A DNA stretch of 5,282 nt from JAVVPO01 sp036655715 (GTDB taxonomy: Bacteria; Bacillota; Clostridia; Lachnospirales; Cellulosilyticaceae): positions 1 to 5,282 of the forward strand of contig JAVVPO010000114.1 in the NCBI GenBank assembly GCA_036655715.1. Direction: 5' to 3'. Position 1 is the stretch's first letter; each line of letters opens with the position of its first letter. Positions 1 to 5,282 of the stretch are shown here, piece by piece. The notes below the pieces were generated by a model. The model saw nothing but the letters and a program-made list of their open reading frames with translations, searched no databases and was not told the DNA's origin. The translations under genes were made by a program, and so were the position numbers.

Positions 1-62
1 TGGAGCAGCTTACAGTAAGCATCCGGCAGCTGAGTAGTGTACTAGAGCGGGAAGACGCGTAA
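1..62 (+). CDS. C-terminal end of an unidentified upstream gene (partial)
   Basis: Only the last 19 codons and a TAA stop (60-62) are in the window. The reading frame starts at base 3 and reads EQLTVSIRQLSSVLEREDA. The other two + frames hit stops within the first 40 bases, and an intrinsic terminator follows 19 bases after this stop, which is where the end of a + strand gene is expected. The peptide is charged and could form an amphipathic helix, but it is far too short to assign a family. The stretch looks more GC-rich than what follows. The terminator separates it from the surface-protein gene, so it is probably not part of that transcription unit. Confidence 0.55.
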   Translation, partial: EQLTVSIRQLSSVLEREDA

Positions 63-80
63 AAAGCAAGTTTATTTATT

Positions 81-131
81 ATCAAAAGCCACAAGAAAGT
101 TGAAATGACACTTTTTTGTGGCTTTTTTGAT
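81..131 (+). terminator. Intrinsic terminator of the upstream gene
   Basis: The arm at 84-99 (AAAAGCCACAAGAAAG) pairs with 111-126 (CTTTTTTGTGGCTTTT) over 16 positions, one of them a G-U wobble, around an 11-base loop. The 3' arm runs into six T's (123-128). The ATC at 81-83 and GAT at 129-131 can extend the stem past a small bulge. The GCCAC/GTGGC core and T-run are typical of rho-independent terminators. It lies between the upstream stop and the next promoter, so it insulates the surface-protein gene from read-through. Confidence 0.88.
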
Positions 132-167
132 AAGTCTGATAAACACAAAAATTAAAATTGAGTATAA

Positions 168-196
168 TTGACAACATACGACGGCTTAGGTAATAT
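168..196 (+). promoter_or_regulatory. Putative sigma-A promoter of the surface-protein gene
   Basis: A perfect -35 box TTGACA (168-173) is followed after exactly 17 bases by TAATAT (191-196), a 4-of-6 match to the -10 consensus, in an AT-rich setting. Transcription would start near 203, giving a leader of about 60 bases. An alternative -10, TATATA at 194-199, leaves a 20-base spacer and is less favourable. No operator for a specific regulator was recognised. Confidence 0.6.
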
Positions 197-200
197 ATAG

Positions 201-241
201 ATAAAGGTAATGATACAAGGGTTTTTTGTATGTTACTTTAT
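201..241 (+). promoter_or_regulatory. 5'-UTR stem-loop ahead of the surface-protein gene
   Basis: Bases 201-218 pair with 226-241 around a seven-base loop (219-225). Three helical blocks of six, four and six pairs are separated by two single-base bulges (G207 and G212), with one U-G wobble. The predicted start site near 203 puts this structure at the 5' end of the mRNA, and it ends seven bases before the Shine-Dalgarno sequence, leaving the RBS free. A 5' hairpin like this could protect the transcript from 5'-end-dependent decay or bind a regulator. It matches no riboswitch class I know, and no T-run follows the 3' arm, so it is not a terminator. Confidence 0.45.
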
Positions 242-247
242 AGGAAG

Positions 248-255
248 AAAGGAGG
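248..255 (+). promoter_or_regulatory. Ribosome binding site that favours the second of two ATGs
   Basis: AAAGGAGG (248-255) is a near-perfect Shine-Dalgarno sequence. Two ATG codons sit back to back at 259 and 262. The gap from the last G to the ATG is only three bases for 259 but six for 262, and the longer spacing is within the range normally preferred. The protein differs by one Met. Confidence 0.8.
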
Positions 256-261
256 AATATG

Positions 262-3200
262 ATGAGCGGAATAAAGGTACTAAAGAAAAGGGTGGCATTA
301 TTATTAGTAAGTATAATGATAATAGCTAATAGCCCAGTTTATGGAATGACACCACAGGTGATAGCAAGTCAGCCGGTACCGGTAGAGATCAAATGGTCAA
401 GAAGTAGTGAAGACAGTAACGATAGGCCACCTAATCAAGAAGAGCGAACATGGAGCTGGGAAACAGCTGATAGTATCGACACACCTATTGTAGGAGAACG
501 CGTATGGGATGCCAATACGGATAATCCATACTACACAGGGTACATAACGAAGACGGAGCATCCAGCAGCTACGTGGAGCCTCAGAGGAAGTGCATGGCCA
601 CAAGCGGATTTAAGAAGGTTTAGGGGGGAGTTTGAGATCCCAGAAGGTTACACCACAAAGGATTATGTTAGTTTAAAGTCCATTAGACAAGATGCCTACA
701 AGGATATAAAGGGTGGAAATATCATTCCTATCAATGACAATATTTATATTTTTGTATATCCAACGAAGGTCGCAAAGGATCTAAATGATGATGCAAATAG
801 TGAGCATTATTTCATGAAATATCTAGCCTTTTGGAGTGGTACAGCGAATAGAGAATCCCATGGTATCCAGAAGTTCGGTGAGATGAGTGGGACACGCTCC
901 TGGCATACTCCAGGTAATGAGTTATTAAGATTAACAGATGGATGGTATGCAGAAGCCGAGATGGATAATATAGGCAATACTATGCATCAAACAACTGGAG
1001 GCAAGGAATCGGGAACCGAATTTATTATTGATGTATTCACAGAAGAAAATAGCGGCGGCGGTGGCATGGATCAATTGATTTTAGAATTCAAGCATAATCC
1101 AGCTCATGCAGTAGTGGCTAAAGGTGAGAATTACGTTATCTTACAAGATAAGGAAGTAACGATCGAGACAGAAAAAGGGCTATTAAAAAATGATGTGCCT
1201 ACAGGTCTTGTTACATCTAACCTCCTAGAAGAAGAGGTAGATGGATTCAATGTATCAAAAAATGCAGAGGGAACGTATGATATCACGAAAGATAATCAGC
1301 GCGTAGCAGTCATCAAAGAATTTGATAAAAAAGGTCAATTTAAAATGGATCCTACAGATGGATATGTAGGTGAAATCAAATTTAAGTATAATGTATCTGA
1401 TAAATTAAAGGATAACAAAGATGCTATTGCAACCCTTTATGTATTACCTAAGTTATCTATTGAGCATATAGATCAAGAAACTAAGGAGCTCATTTATAAA
1501 TCCGATACACCTATCTATGGCAATCCTTATGGAGACATAGAAGGAGATACCCTATATTTAGAGGGAACGGATAAGATAGGCCCAACTTATCAGGTGAAGG
1601 AAGCGGAAGAAGTTAAGCAAAAGAATAAGGACTATAAGTTTGTAGAGGGGCATGTCATAGATTCTTCAGAGACAATTACCGAGGTACCCTATGAGCATAC
1701 CTTTAAAGCAGACAACCAGACCATTCAACTACACTATAGCAAGAAATACCCTTATAAAATAAATTACTTTATTGATCAAACGACTACACCCGTACCAGGG
1801 ATAAACACCCCAGTAAAAGGTAGTGAATACCCAGGGTATACAATAGCTATAGAGCATCCAACTAGCGATAAAGGGTATGCAGTGAAGGTTAACCAACCAA
1901 CAAGTCTAGAGATTACACCGCACCCCAATGCCAATGAACAGACCGTTTACTATATAATAGATCAAGGGCAAAACTATCCTTATACAGTGAACTACCTAGA
2001 AGAAGGTACGAACAAGTCACTAGCTAGTTCAAAGAAGGCCCTAGGTGGACCTTTAGGGACTATAATAGATAATGAACAACAGATAGAGATACAAGGTTAT
2101 AAGCCTGTTAGTGAAAAGGTAGATGCCATGACTATCCAAGCTAACGAGGATGAAAATGTTATCAATATCTACTATACTAAAGAGAATTACAGCTATGAAA
2201 TAATCCATCAATATGTGAGTGGCAATGTAGTGACAGACAAAGTGAGTACCACTTCAATGATTAAGTTCGATGAACTCATTGCTGAAAATCCTTATACATT
2301 AGAGAATGTAAAAGCAGGGTACCACTATACGACTACGAGTGTAATTGGGATTAGAGATTACGCAGTAAATGAAAGTGGATCAGTTACAGGGATAGTACCT
2401 GCAAATCCTGATAATAATACAATAATTATTACATTTACTTACGAAGCTAATCCATATACCCTAGATATCAAACACACCTACTATGATATAGATGGCAATG
2501 AAAATCTAGCACTTGCAACGACTAGTAGTGAGCGTGTTGTATATGACCAAGAAATAGTGGAAGGGCCACAAGCAGCAGTGGAAGGATACACTTACACCAA
2601 CTTACTTGTTGATGGTATCAGCCAGGACGCTGCAAAGGCCTATAAGGATACTATCAAAGGAGATTTAACTTTGGAGTTCATCTACAAAGAAGCTAAGGCT
2701 AATTTGATAGTAGAGCATAAGTACTCAGAAGATAGGGACAAAAACTTTGATAGCCATATAGCTGTAAGAGGTGGGGACACCACTTGGGCAGATGCCTATG
2801 ATGATACAAGTGCTAGAGGAGCATATCCAGTAGATGCCAAATACTATGTATCAAGAATTATACTTACTACGCAGCAGACAACAGGCTCAGCTATCCGAAC
2901 TACGGGACCAGCTATTGAGGTAACTAGCACAGAGATTGGATTAAGAGACCTAGTGGATATAGCATATGGCGTGGATTACAAGATAACCATAGAGTATGAT
3001 ATGCAATACTACAATTTAACAGAGAGACATATTTACGAAGGTCTATCCGAAGAAGAGCAGGAAGAGCATACTAAAATAAAATACGGAGAAACACTTGGAG
3101 TATCAGCAAGAGATAAATCTGGATATATTTTAGACAAGATAACAGTAGATGGCAGGCCTGTAGATCTCACTCAGGATATCGCTATATGGATGGATGGCGA

Positions 3201-3600
3201 TAAAGAAGTCATCTTCTATTATGTGAAAAAGCAAACGCCAGTACCAAACCCAGACCCAAGTCCAGAACCAACACCAGATCCAGAACCAACACCAGATCCA
3301 GAACCAACGCCAGATCCGAGTCCAGAACCAGATCCAAGTCCAGCACCGGATATAGGGACAGATTTAGAAAATGAAATGGAGATGGAAGAGGAAAAACTTC
3401 CAGAAGGCCCAGCAGTGATGCCAGAGGATTCATTTGAAGATATCACAGATGAATCAGTGCCAGCAGGACCAACAGAAGTTCCAGACGGTGTAGCGAACCC
3501 TCAAACAGGGGATAAAGGATTAGGGAGAGAAGTAATGTTATTAGTTATTTCTATCCTAGGCATTATCACCTTACAACTCAAGAAAAAAAGCTTAAGATAA
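262..3600 (+). CDS. Sortase-anchored multidomain surface protein with MucBP-like repeats (probable adhesin)
   Basis: A large secreted protein predicted to be covalently attached to the cell wall. Residues are numbered from the ATG at 259; the ATG at 262 is preferred from RBS spacing. The order is: signal peptide (KVLKKR, then a hydrophobic core at about 12-24, cleavage near 29-36); an unrecognised Trp-rich domain (about 40-280); an Ig/cadherin-like domain (about 284-396); seven MucBP-like beta modules (about 397-990); a Pro/Asp/Glu stalk (993-1030); an acidic linker; and an NPQTG sorting signal (1080-1084) with a hydrophobic segment and a KKKSLR tail. I see no cysteine anywhere, common in Gram-positive surface proteins. 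The gene ends at a terminator and is followed by a class B sortase, the likely anchoring enzyme. Adhesion or ligand binding is inferred from architecture; the ligand is unknown. A structural or carbohydrate-binding role is also possible. Confidence 0.92.
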   Translation: MSGIKVLKKRVALLLVSIMIIANSPVYGMTPQVIASQPVPVEIKWSRSSEDSNDRPPNQEERTWSWETADSIDTPIVGERVWDANTDNPYYTGYITKTEHPAATWSLRGSAWPQADLRRFRGEFEIPEGYTTKDYVSLKSIRQDAYKDIKGGNIIPINDNIYIFVYPTKVAKDLNDDANSEHYFMKYLAFWSGTANRESHGIQKFGEMSGTRSWHTPGNELLRLTDGWYAEAEMDNIGNTMHQTTGGKESGTEFIIDVFTEENSGGGGMDQLILEFKHNPAHAVVAKGENYVILQDKEVTIETEKGLLKNDVPTGLVTSNLLEEEVDGFNVSKNAEGTYDITKDNQRVAVIKEFDKKGQFKMDPTDGYVGEIKFKYNVSDKLKDNKDAIATLYVLPKLSIEHIDQETKELIYKSDTPIYGNPYGDIEGDTLYLEGTDKIGPTYQVKEAEEVKQKNKDYKFVEGHVIDSSETITEVPYEHTFKADNQTIQLHYSKKYPYKINYFIDQTTTPVPGINTPVKGSEYPGYTIAIEHPTSDKGYAVKVNQPTSLEITPHPNANEQTVYYIIDQGQNYPYTVNYLEEGTNKSLASSKKALGGPLGTIIDNEQQIEIQGYKPVSEKVDAMTIQANEDENVINIYYTKENYSYEIIHQYVSGNVVTDKVSTTSMIKFDELIAENPYTLENVKAGYHYTTTSVIGIRDYAVNESGSVTGIVPANPDNNTIIITFTYEANPYTLDIKHTYYDIDGNENLALATTSSERVVYDQEIVEGPQAAVEGYTYTNLLVDGISQDAAKAYKDTIKGDLTLEFIYKEAKANLIVEHKYSEDRDKNFDSHIAVRGGDTTWADAYDDTSARGAYPVDAKYYVSRIILTTQQTTGSAIRTTGPAIEVTSTEIGLRDLVDIAYGVDYKITIEYDMQYYNLTERHIYEGLSEEEQEEHTKIKYGETLGVSARDKSGYILDKITVDGRPVDLTQDIAIWMDGDKEVIFYYVKKQTPVPNPDPSPEPTPDPEPTPDPEPTPDPSPEPDPSPAPDIGTDLENEMEMEEEKLPEGPAVMPEDSFEDITDESVPAGPTEVPDGVANPQTGDKGLGREVMLLVISILGIITLQLKKKSLR
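376..1092 (+). other. Unrecognised Trp-rich N-terminal domain of the surface protein
   Basis: Residues about 40-278 form the exposed, membrane-distal end of the protein and are likely the functional head. Tryptophans are frequent (46, 65, 67, 83, 106, 113, 192, 215, 229), with many Tyr and Gly, and a Gly4 run (266-269) sits just before its last predicted strand. Alternating hydrophobic stretches such as NIYIFVYP and TEFIIDVF suggest beta structure. The content resembles ligand- or glycan-binding domains, but I cannot assign a family. There is no cysteine, so it is not a Cys-Gln thioester domain. Confidence 0.5.
1108..1446 (+). other. Bacterial Ig/cadherin-like domain in the surface protein
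   Basis: Residues about 284-396 fit the pattern of tandem-type bacterial Ig/cadherin-like domains (Big_9-like). They open with a VVAKGENYVI-like strand, followed by KGLLKNDVPTG, equivalent to the family's 'G-L-xN-D' turn. Near the end come DPTDGYVGEIKFKYNVSD, equivalent to the 'P-x-x-G-Y-x-G-x-x-x-F-x-Y-x-V-x-D' signature, and a closing strand AIATLYVLP. In other proteins such domains act as rigid spacers, sometimes stiffened by calcium or an internal isopeptide bond. Here it links the head to the repeat stalk. Confidence 0.6.
1447..3228 (+). repeat. Seven diverged MucBP-like beta modules (protein-level repeats)
   Basis: Residues 397-990 divide into about seven units of 70-105 residues, starting near 398, 498, 574, 644, 732, 813 and 917. 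Each opens with an alternating strand such as YPYKINYF, YPYTVNYL, YSYEIIHQY, PYTLDIKHTYY or ANLIVEHKY. Each has a Gly-Tyr or equivalent turn in the middle (EGYTY, QGYKP, AGYHY, SGYIL). Each closes with a strand such as IQLHYSK, NVINIYYT, IIITFTY, LTLEFIY or EVIFYYVK. This is the MucBP/'YxxxYxxxGxxI' plan of mucin-binding and related wall proteins. The copies have diverged strongly at DNA level, so they are old duplications or independently evolving modules. A stalk function is certain in outline; mucin binding is not shown. Confidence 0.65.
3262..3315 (+). repeat. Three tandem 18-bp repeats encoding PEPTPD
   Basis: Three head-to-tail copies of CCAGAACCAACACCAGAT (3262-3279, 3280-3297, 3298-3315) are identical except for A to G in the last. 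Each encodes PEPTPD. Degenerate related units (NPDPSPEP, SPEPDPSPAP) flank them, so the low-complexity block spans about 3247-3350. This is the wall-spanning Pro-rich region between the last beta module and the acidic linker. In-frame unit gain or loss would change stalk length without breaking the reading frame. Confidence 0.85.
3496..3597 (+). other. C-terminal cell-wall sorting signal (NPQTG type)
   Basis: Residues 1080-1084 are NPQTG, followed by a short polar stretch, a hydrophobic segment (about 1092-1107, MLLVISILGIITLQL) and the basic tail KKKSLR. This is the tripartite sortase signal; cleavage is expected between Thr1083 and Gly1084. The pentapeptide begins with Asn rather than Leu. 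Known class B sortases use NPQTN, NPKTG and, in clostridia, related [NSP]PxTG motifs, so the motif agrees with the class B sortase encoded just downstream. Confidence 0.88.
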
Positions 3601-3616
3601 TCAAATAATGACCATT

Positions 3617-3660
3617 AAAAAGGTAAATATCAAAGAGGATATTTACCTTTTTATTTTAAT
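3617..3660 (+). terminator. Intrinsic terminator between surface protein and sortase
   Basis: AAAAAGGTAAATATC (3617-3631) and GATATTTACCTTTTT (3638-3652) are perfect inverse complements, giving 15 pairs (16 with T3616-A3653) around the six-base loop AAAGAG. The 3' arm ends in five T's and more T's follow (3654-3657). It begins 16 bases after the surface-protein stop. The stem is AT-rich, so termination may be partial. The A-run on its left makes it symmetric, so it could also work on the other strand, but no opposing gene is seen here. Confidence 0.82.
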
Positions 3661-3670
3661 AAAATATAAT
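3642..3670 (+). promoter_or_regulatory. Putative promoter of the sortase gene, overlapping the terminator
   Basis: A consensus -10 TATAAT lies at 3665-3670. Exactly 17 bases upstream is TTTACC (3642-3647), a 4-of-6 match to TTGACA, located inside the 3' arm of the preceding terminator. A start near 3677 would give a leader of only about 19 bases that begins at the RBS. In such an AT-rich gap a TATAAT can occur by chance, so the call rests on the spacing and on the need to express genes beyond a terminator. Confidence 0.45.
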
Positions 3671-3675
3671 CTAAT

Positions 3676-3685
3676 AAAGAAGGTG
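3676..3685 (+). promoter_or_regulatory. Ribosome binding site of the sortase gene
   Basis: AAAGAAGGTG (3676-3685) is a moderate Shine-Dalgarno match ending ten bases before the ATG at 3696. It is weaker than the AAAGGAGG of the surface-protein gene, which fits a lower need for enzyme than for substrate. Confidence 0.6.
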
Positions 3686-3695
3686 TATAAAAGCA

Positions 3696-4403
3696 ATGGC
3701 AAAAAAGATAATCAATATAATAACTATATTTTTGATAGTAGTGAGTATCATAGTATCTATTAAAATAATATCCATTAAAAGAGTGCCCAGAGAACAAGAA
3801 CAAAAACAAGAAGAGCCTACAAAGGTATATGAGGAAGAATCTGAGCCACCAACTTCTTTATTAGAGAGTCTCAAAACACAGAACCCAGATGCCATAGGTT
3901 GGATAGATATACCAGAGACAGCTATTCAGTACCCGCTCATGCAAACGATAGACAATGACTACTACCTACAGCACACATTTGATAAGGAAGAAAATAGTGC
4001 AGGAAGCATCTACATGGATTATCGTAATGACCCTTTATTTACAGACCAAAACACAGTTATATATGGACATGATATGAAAAACGGGAGTATGTTTCACAAT
4101 CTTAGGTATATGAGAAAGCAAGAGTATGTACAAAAGCATCCAAGTATCTTTGTAACAGTAGCGGATGAGATATTGGAATACGAGATATTTTCAGTCTACC
4201 CTACTGAGGCGGCCTATGATTACCGTACACCCAATTATAAAGAGATAACTCAATATGAAGAGTTTTTAAGCCGCATCAAAAAAAGGTCTATCATAGATAC
4301 GGCTATTGTACCAGACAAAGAAGATAAAATACTTACCTTATCCACGTGTGCCTATGATTTTGAAGATGGAAGATTGGCTGTGCATGCAAGGCTAAAAAGA
4401 TAA
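3696..4403 (+). CDS. Class B sortase
   Basis: A membrane-anchored cysteine transpeptidase of 235 residues, the normal size for class B. It cleaves a sorting motif in an exported protein and transfers the new C-terminus to a cell-wall amine. An N-terminal transmembrane segment (about 5-27) precedes a charged linker (28-52) and the catalytic domain (about 55-235). Class B hallmarks include IGWIDIPETAIQYPLMQ (67-83), NDYYLQHTF (87-95), GSIYMDYRN (103-111) and an added helix near 183-197. The catalytic residues are all present: His125 in YGHDM, Cys218 in TLSTC and Arg226 in GRLAVHARL. Its adjacent, predicted substrate carries NPQTG, a class B-type motif. Classical SrtB enzymes anchor haem-uptake NEAT proteins; no NEAT domain is present here, so a surface-display role is more likely. 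Class is confident; partner choice is inference from context. Confidence 0.95.
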   Translation: MAKKIINIITIFLIVVSIIVSIKIISIKRVPREQEQKQEEPTKVYEEESEPPTSLLESLKTQNPDAIGWIDIPETAIQYPLMQTIDNDYYLQHTFDKEENSAGSIYMDYRNDPLFTDQNTVIYGHDMKNGSMFHNLRYMRKQEYVQKHPSIFVTVADEILEYEIFSVYPTEAAYDYRTPNYKEITQYEEFLSRIKKRSIIDTAIVPDKEDKILTLSTCAYDFEDGRLAVHARLKR

Positions 4404-4432
4404 ATTGATTAAGACACATAGATGATAAAAAT

Positions 4433-4441
4433 GGGGGAGAG
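4433..4441 (+). promoter_or_regulatory. Ribosome binding site of the transglutaminase-like gene
   Basis: GGGGGAGAG (4433-4441) is a purine-rich Shine-Dalgarno-like sequence just before the ATG at 4444. No convincing promoter or terminator occurs in the 40-base gap after the sortase stop, so this gene is probably translated from the sortase transcript. Confidence 0.6.
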
Positions 4442-4443
4442 AG

Positions 4444-5241
4444 ATGAAAAATAGAAAATACACACGATCTATCATTACTTTTATATGGAGTTGCTTCATT
4501 ATAGTACCTACCTACGGAGCAATAGACACCAAGGATCTCGCCAAGGGTGTCATACATATTAGTTACAGTAGCCCCGCCAAAGCAAGGGCCAAGGTGATGA
4601 TAGAAAAAGACAAAGATAAATACACTTACAATCTAGATGCCACAGGTAAGGTAGAGAGCTATCCTCTTCAACTAGGCAATGGCACTTATAAAGTAAGTGT
4701 GTTAGAAAATACAACAGGTAGCAAATACAAGCTGATAGAATCTGAAAATGTCACACTCAATATGACGAACCCAAATGATGTCTATCTAGCATCTATCCAA
4801 AATGTAGAGTGGGATACAGATTCAGAAGTCATTAAAAAAGGTAAGCAGCTAACAGCCAGCATCAACGAATCACCAAAAAAAGTAAGTACATTATACGATT
4901 ATGTAGTACAAGGCTATGCCTATGATTACAAAAAGTTAGCCACCTTACCCACTACTTATCTTCCTGTTATAGACAAGACTTTTAAAGAAAAGGCAGGTAT
5001 ATGTTATGATTTTTCAGCCCTCTATGCATCTATGCTTAGAAGCCAGGGGACACCTACCAAATTAGTCAAAGGCTACACCCCCAACGCACAAGGCTACCAT
5101 GCTTGGAATGAAGCTTACGATGCCAAGACCGGCGAATGGGCAATTATTGATACCACCTATGACTTACAAGTTATCAAAGGGAATAAGGCTGTGAAGATGA
5201 AAAAGAGTAGTAAGGATTATCAAAAGGTAAATGAATATTAA
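4444..5241 (+). CDS. Secreted transglutaminase-like domain protein
   Basis: A 265-residue exported protein with a transglutaminase/cysteine-protease-like core. Residues 1-25 look like a signal peptide (basic MKNRKYTR, a hydrophobic stretch, then TYGA with cleavage near 25-26). Residues about 33-120 form a probable beta-sandwich domain (GVIHISYSS, GNGTYKVSVLE, NVTLNMTN). The core covers about 145-245 with an intact triad: Cys187 in AGICYDFSALYASMLR, His219 in GYHAWNEAY and Asp236 in WAIIDTTYD. This is the usual C...H...D order, including the 'GxCxDxxxLxxxxLR' helix and 'HAWxE' strand. Family members can cross-link Gln to Lys, hydrolyse amides or act as proteases; the sequence does not show which. 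There is no sorting signal or C-terminal membrane segment, so it is probably released or loosely wall-bound. It lies 40 bp after the sortase, with likely co-transcription, suggesting a role on the same surface structure. Confidence 0.9.
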   Translation: MKNRKYTRSIITFIWSCFIIVPTYGAIDTKDLAKGVIHISYSSPAKARAKVMIEKDKDKYTYNLDATGKVESYPLQLGNGTYKVSVLENTTGSKYKLIESENVTLNMTNPNDVYLASIQNVEWDTDSEVIKKGKQLTASINESPKKVSTLYDYVVQGYAYDYKKLATLPTTYLPVIDKTFKEKAGICYDFSALYASMLRSQGTPTKLVKGYTPNAQGYHAWNEAYDAKTGEWAIIDTTYDLQVIKGNKAVKMKKSSKDYQKVNEY

Positions 5242-5282
5242 TGGATATTAAATCAATGAAAATGGTTCTAAAGTAGTATAGC

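Noticed and set aside
201..241. Leader structure as a known riboswitch
   Set aside because: It is a single bulged hairpin of about 40 bases, without the multi-helix core or conserved motifs of riboswitch classes and without an alternative terminator.
397..603. A 68-codon open frame on the - strand
   Set aside because: It lies wholly inside the surface-protein gene, which is continuous, has a signal peptide and has clear domains. The antisense product shows no recognisable features.
3397..3411. LPEGP (residues 1047-1051) as an LPxTG-like sorting motif
   Set aside because: It lacks Thr at position four and is not followed directly by a hydrophobic segment and basic tail. The NPQTG at 1080-1084 has both.
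3209..3446. Two overlapping open frames on the - strand rich in Leu/Asp or Gly/Ser
   Set aside because: They are antisense readings of the CCA-rich Pro repeat block. Their simple repetitive composition comes from the 18-bp repeats, and neither has a credible RBS.
3671..3895. A 74-codon open frame on the - strand over the sortase start
   Set aside because: It is antisense to the sortase membrane segment and linker. The apparent hydrophobic content mirrors the AT-rich sense codons.
4405..4429. Possible promoter (TTGATT ... GATAAA) before the transglutaminase-like gene
   Set aside because: The spacing between the two elements is only about 13 bases and the -10 match is weak. Co-transcription with the sortase is simpler.
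4483..4494. Possible lipobox (IWSC, residues 14-17) in the transglutaminase-like protein
   Set aside because: The residues before Cys17 (I-W-S) do not fit the usual [LVI][ASTVI][GAS]C pattern, and the Cys is in the middle of the hydrophobic core. A normal signal peptide ending near YGA is more likely.
4333..4557. A 74-codon open frame on the - strand across the sortase/transglutaminase junction
   Set aside because: It overlaps two well-supported genes, and no promoter, RBS or family signal supports it.
5242..5282. Possible new gene start at the window end (ATG near 5256)
   Set aside because: The frame reaches a TAG after six codons and there is no Shine-Dalgarno sequence before it.

Overview
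The window is AT-rich, with strong GGAGG-type ribosome binding sites and intrinsic hairpin/T-run terminators. It encodes a Gram-positive cell-wall anchoring signal and a class B sortase, which points to a low-GC Gram-positive (Firmicutes), most likely a clostridial lineage. Nothing in the sequence fixes genus or species. All supported genes are on the + strand.

Layout: bases 1-62 are the last codons of an unidentified upstream gene, closed by a strong intrinsic terminator (81-131). A sigma-A-like promoter (168-196), a 5'-UTR hairpin (201-241) and a strong RBS (248-255) lead into a large secreted surface protein of about 1,112 residues (262-3600). In order it has a signal peptide, an unrecognised tryptophan-rich N-terminal domain, a bacterial Ig/cadherin-like domain, seven consecutive MucBP-like beta modules, a Pro/Asp/Glu wall-spanning stalk and an NPQTG-type sorting signal. 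A perfect hairpin terminator (3617-3652) follows. Its 3' arm supplies a possible -35 box for a promoter with a consensus TATAAT (3642-3670), placed to express the next gene, a class B sortase (3696-4403). After 40 bp comes a secreted transglutaminase-like protein with a Cys-His-Asp triad (4444-5241). The last 41 bases hold no gene or convincing signal.

Working together (inference): the surface protein is exported, and the adjacent sortase cleaves it between Thr and Gly of NPQTG and joins it to the cell wall. The large N-terminal domain is thereby displayed on a long stalk. The secreted transglutaminase-like enzyme, probably co-transcribed with the sortase, may modify or cross-link the same surface or process wall material; its substrate cannot be read from the sequence. 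The unit looks like a compact, self-contained surface-display cassette. Each enzyme family is known; the unusual points are the dedicated substrate-sortase-transglutaminase grouping, the unrecognised N-terminal domain, and the overlapping terminator and promoter that could set different levels of substrate and enzymes.
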